Source: an uncultured Clostridium sp.
GTDB lineage: Bacteria > Bacillota > Clostridia > Lachnospirales > Lachnospiraceae
DNA length: 5,389 bases
Direction of reading: 5' to 3'
Assembly: GCA_947643685.1 (NCBI GenBank)
Contig: CANRXD010000144.1
Coordinates: 1-5,389 of the forward strand
Position numbers and translations under genes: made by a program. Below are positions 3,762 through 5,389 of this stretch, piece by piece. Every line of letters starts with the position of its first letter. The first letter of the stretch is position 1. The notes beneath the pieces were generated by a model. That model was not told the DNA's origin. It did not search any database and saw only the letters and a program-made list of their open reading frames with translations.

Positions 3762-5348
3762 TTGGCTGGTTTAGCAGATGAGATAAAGAGACGGCGGACC
3801 TTTGCGATCATTTCGCATCCTGATGCCGGTAAAACAACTTTGACAGAAAAATTTCTCCTTTACGGCGGAGCCATCAATCTGGCAGGTACTGTAAAGGGAA
3901 GGAAAGCAACAAAACATGCGGTTTCCGACTGGATGGAAATTGAAAAGGAGAGGGGAATTTCCGTTACCTCTTCTGTTTTACAGTTTAATTATGAAGGATT
4001 CTGCATCAATATTCTGGATACGCCGGGACATCAGGACTTTTCGGAAGACACCTACCGAACCTTAATGGCGGCGGACTCCGCTGTTATGGTGATTGATGGC
4101 TCCAAAGGTGTGGAGGCTCAGACCATCAAATTATTCAAGGTCTGCGTTATGCGTCATATCCCGATTTTTACGTTTGTAAATAAAATGGACCGGGAGGCCA
4201 GGGACCCCTTTGAGCTTATGAGTGAGATTGAGGAAGTGCTGGGAATCCACACATGCCCCATTAACTGGCCCATTGGATGCGGAAAGAGCTTTAAAGGCGT
4301 TTATGACAGACAGACCAAAGAGATCACAACCTTCACAGCAGCCATGGGCGGCCAGAAGGAGGTTGCCAGCCGGACTTTCGATGTGGAAGGAACCGATGTG
4401 GACGCGGTGATCGGGGAAAGCTACCACGCACAGCTTCGCGATGATATTGAGCTTTTAGACGGCGCAAGCGATGAATTTGACCAGGAACTGGTAAGTCAGG
4501 GTCTGTTATCCCCGGTGTTTTTCGGTTCGGCCCTCACAAACTTTGGCGTGGAGACTTTTCTGGAACATTTTCTGAAAATGACTACCTCTCCCCTTCCGAG
4601 GAAAACTTTAAGCGGCGTGGTGGACCCCTTTGATAAGGACTTCTCTGCCTTTGTGTTTAAAATCCAGGCCAATATGAACAAGGCCCACAGAGACAGGATC
4701 GCTTTTATGCGGATTTGTTCCGGAAAGTTTGAAGCCGGGATGGAAGTGAATCATGTACAGGGCGGAAAGAAAATACGCCTGACTCAGCCCCAGCAGCTGA
4801 TGGCAGAAAGCAGAAAGATCATTGAGGAGGCATATGCAGGGGATATCATTGGCGTATTCGATCCGGGAATTTTTTCCATCGGAGACACTCTTTGTTCTTC
4901 CAGTGAAAAATTCCAGTTTGAAGGGATTCCTACCTTTGCACCGGAACATTTTGCAAGGGTGCGCCAGGCGGATACCATGAAGAGAAAGCAGTTCATAAAG
5001 GGCATCAGCCAGATCGCTCAGGAGGGAGCCATCCAGATTTTCCAGGAATTTAATACCGGAATGGAGGAGATCATTGTCGGCGTGGTTGGGGTCCTGCAGT
5101 TTGAGGTACTGACTTACCGCTTAAAGAATGAGTATAATGTAGAAGTGAAGTTAGAACAGCTTCCATTTGAATATATCCGCTGGGTGGAGAACCCGGAAGA
5201 GGTGGATGTGGCCAGAATCCAGGGTACTTCCGATATGAAGAGAATCTGCGACTTAAAAGGCAATCCTCTTTTACTGTTTATTAACAGCTGGAGTGTTGGA
5301 ATGGTCGAGGAGAGAAATCCGAAGCTGAGATTAAGTGAATTCGGGTAA
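3762..5348 (+). CDS. prfC: Peptide chain release factor 3 (RF3), GTPase
   Basis: Translational GTPase that removes RF1 or RF2 from the ribosome after peptide release. It acts on the 70S ribosome in the cytosol. The 528 residues equal the family norm (529 in E. coli). The GTPase domain spans about 1-275, with P-loop SHPDAGKTT (18-26), switch I RGISVTSS (64-71), DTPGH (86-90), NKMD (140-143) and GSAL (255-258). The family words AVSDWMEIEKERGISVTSSV, QDFSEDTYRTLMAADSAVMV and INWPIGCG separate it from EF-G and other relatives. Domain II spans about 290-380 (FVFKIQANMNKAHRDRIAFM) and domain III about 390-525 (VVGVLQFEVLTYRL, near the end LLLFINSWSVGM). Translation most likely starts at TTG 3762, giving MAGLADEIKRRRTFAI; no ATG lies nearby in frame. 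The gene is separated from coaBC by a hairpin and a candidate promoter, and the shared direction does not imply a shared function. Confidence 0.96.
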   Translation: MAGLADEIKRRRTFAIISHPDAGKTTLTEKFLLYGGAINLAGTVKGRKATKHAVSDWMEIEKERGISVTSSVLQFNYEGFCINILDTPGHQDFSEDTYRTLMAADSAVMVIDGSKGVEAQTIKLFKVCVMRHIPIFTFVNKMDREARDPFELMSEIEEVLGIHTCPINWPIGCGKSFKGVYDRQTKEITTFTAAMGGQKEVASRTFDVEGTDVDAVIGESYHAQLRDDIELLDGASDEFDQELVSQGLLSPVFFGSALTNFGVETFLEHFLKMTTSPLPRKTLSGVVDPFDKDFSAFVFKIQANMNKAHRDRIAFMRICSGKFEAGMEVNHVQGGKKIRLTQPQQLMAESRKIIEEAYAGDIIGVFDPGIFSIGDTLCSSSEKFQFEGIPTFAPEHFARVRQADTMKRKQFIKGISQIAQEGAIQIFQEFNTGMEEIIVGVVGVLQFEVLTYRLKNEYNVEVKLEQLPFEYIRWVENPEEVDVARIQGTSDMKRICDLKGNPLLLFINSWSVGMVEERNPKLRLSEFG

Positions 5349-5389
5349 TGGTCTGGCAGGTCCGTGCAGGGCCGGTTCTCAATGGATTT

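Noticed and set aside
1..5389. CRISPR arrays, tRNA, rRNA, riboswitches or defence genes
   Set aside because: No spaced direct repeats, tRNA cloverleaf features, rRNA words or aptamer-like leaders were seen on reading either strand. The remaining open frames are antisense or shifted shadows of sigG, coaX, coaBC and prfC.

Overview
The window looks like a piece of an anaerobic, endospore-forming Firmicute chromosome, most likely Lachnospiraceae (Clostridium cluster XIVa). The grounds are a clear sporulation sigma factor G, a type III pantothenate kinase, a fused CoaBC, a class II-type release factor 3 with Lachnospiraceae-like wording, GGAGG ribosome binding sites 7-8 nt from each start, and moderate GC content. 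The genus assignment is an inference from protein similarity recalled from memory.

Layout. Bases 1-163 hold no convincing gene, only small stem-loops and a possible rightward terminator. sigG (164-940) reads leftward, with a good RBS and a candidate forespore-type promoter at 1036-1065. The roughly 600 bases between sigG and the next gene (941-1539) hold no intact gene but are not empty. They contain the sigG leader, a 144-bp MITE-like insertion (1118-1261) with perfect 12-bp terminal inverted repeats and a perfect 8-bp target duplication, and the decayed end of what looks like an AAA-ATPase-like/PD-(D/E)XK gene (about 1370-1532). A 41-base palindrome (1527-1567) closes this stretch and also contains the stop codon of coaX.

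coaX (1540-2322, leftward) and coaBC (2405-3598, rightward) are divergent across 82 bases, and their predicted -10 boxes overlap. They encode the first three enzymatic steps from pantothenate towards coenzyme A: CoaX makes 4'-phosphopantothenate, CoaB adds cysteine, and CoaC decarboxylates the product to 4'-phosphopantetheine. prfC (3762-5348, rightward), the GTPase that recycles class I release factors, follows after a GC-rich hairpin and appears to have its own promoter and a TTG start. The last 41 bases (5349-5389) show nothing I can assign.

The protein-coding genes are ordinary housekeeping and sporulation genes. I see no defence system, CRISPR array, prophage or biosynthetic cluster. The unusual content lies in the sigG-coaX gap: the MITE-like element, the gene remnant, and sigG standing apart from spoIIGA-sigE.
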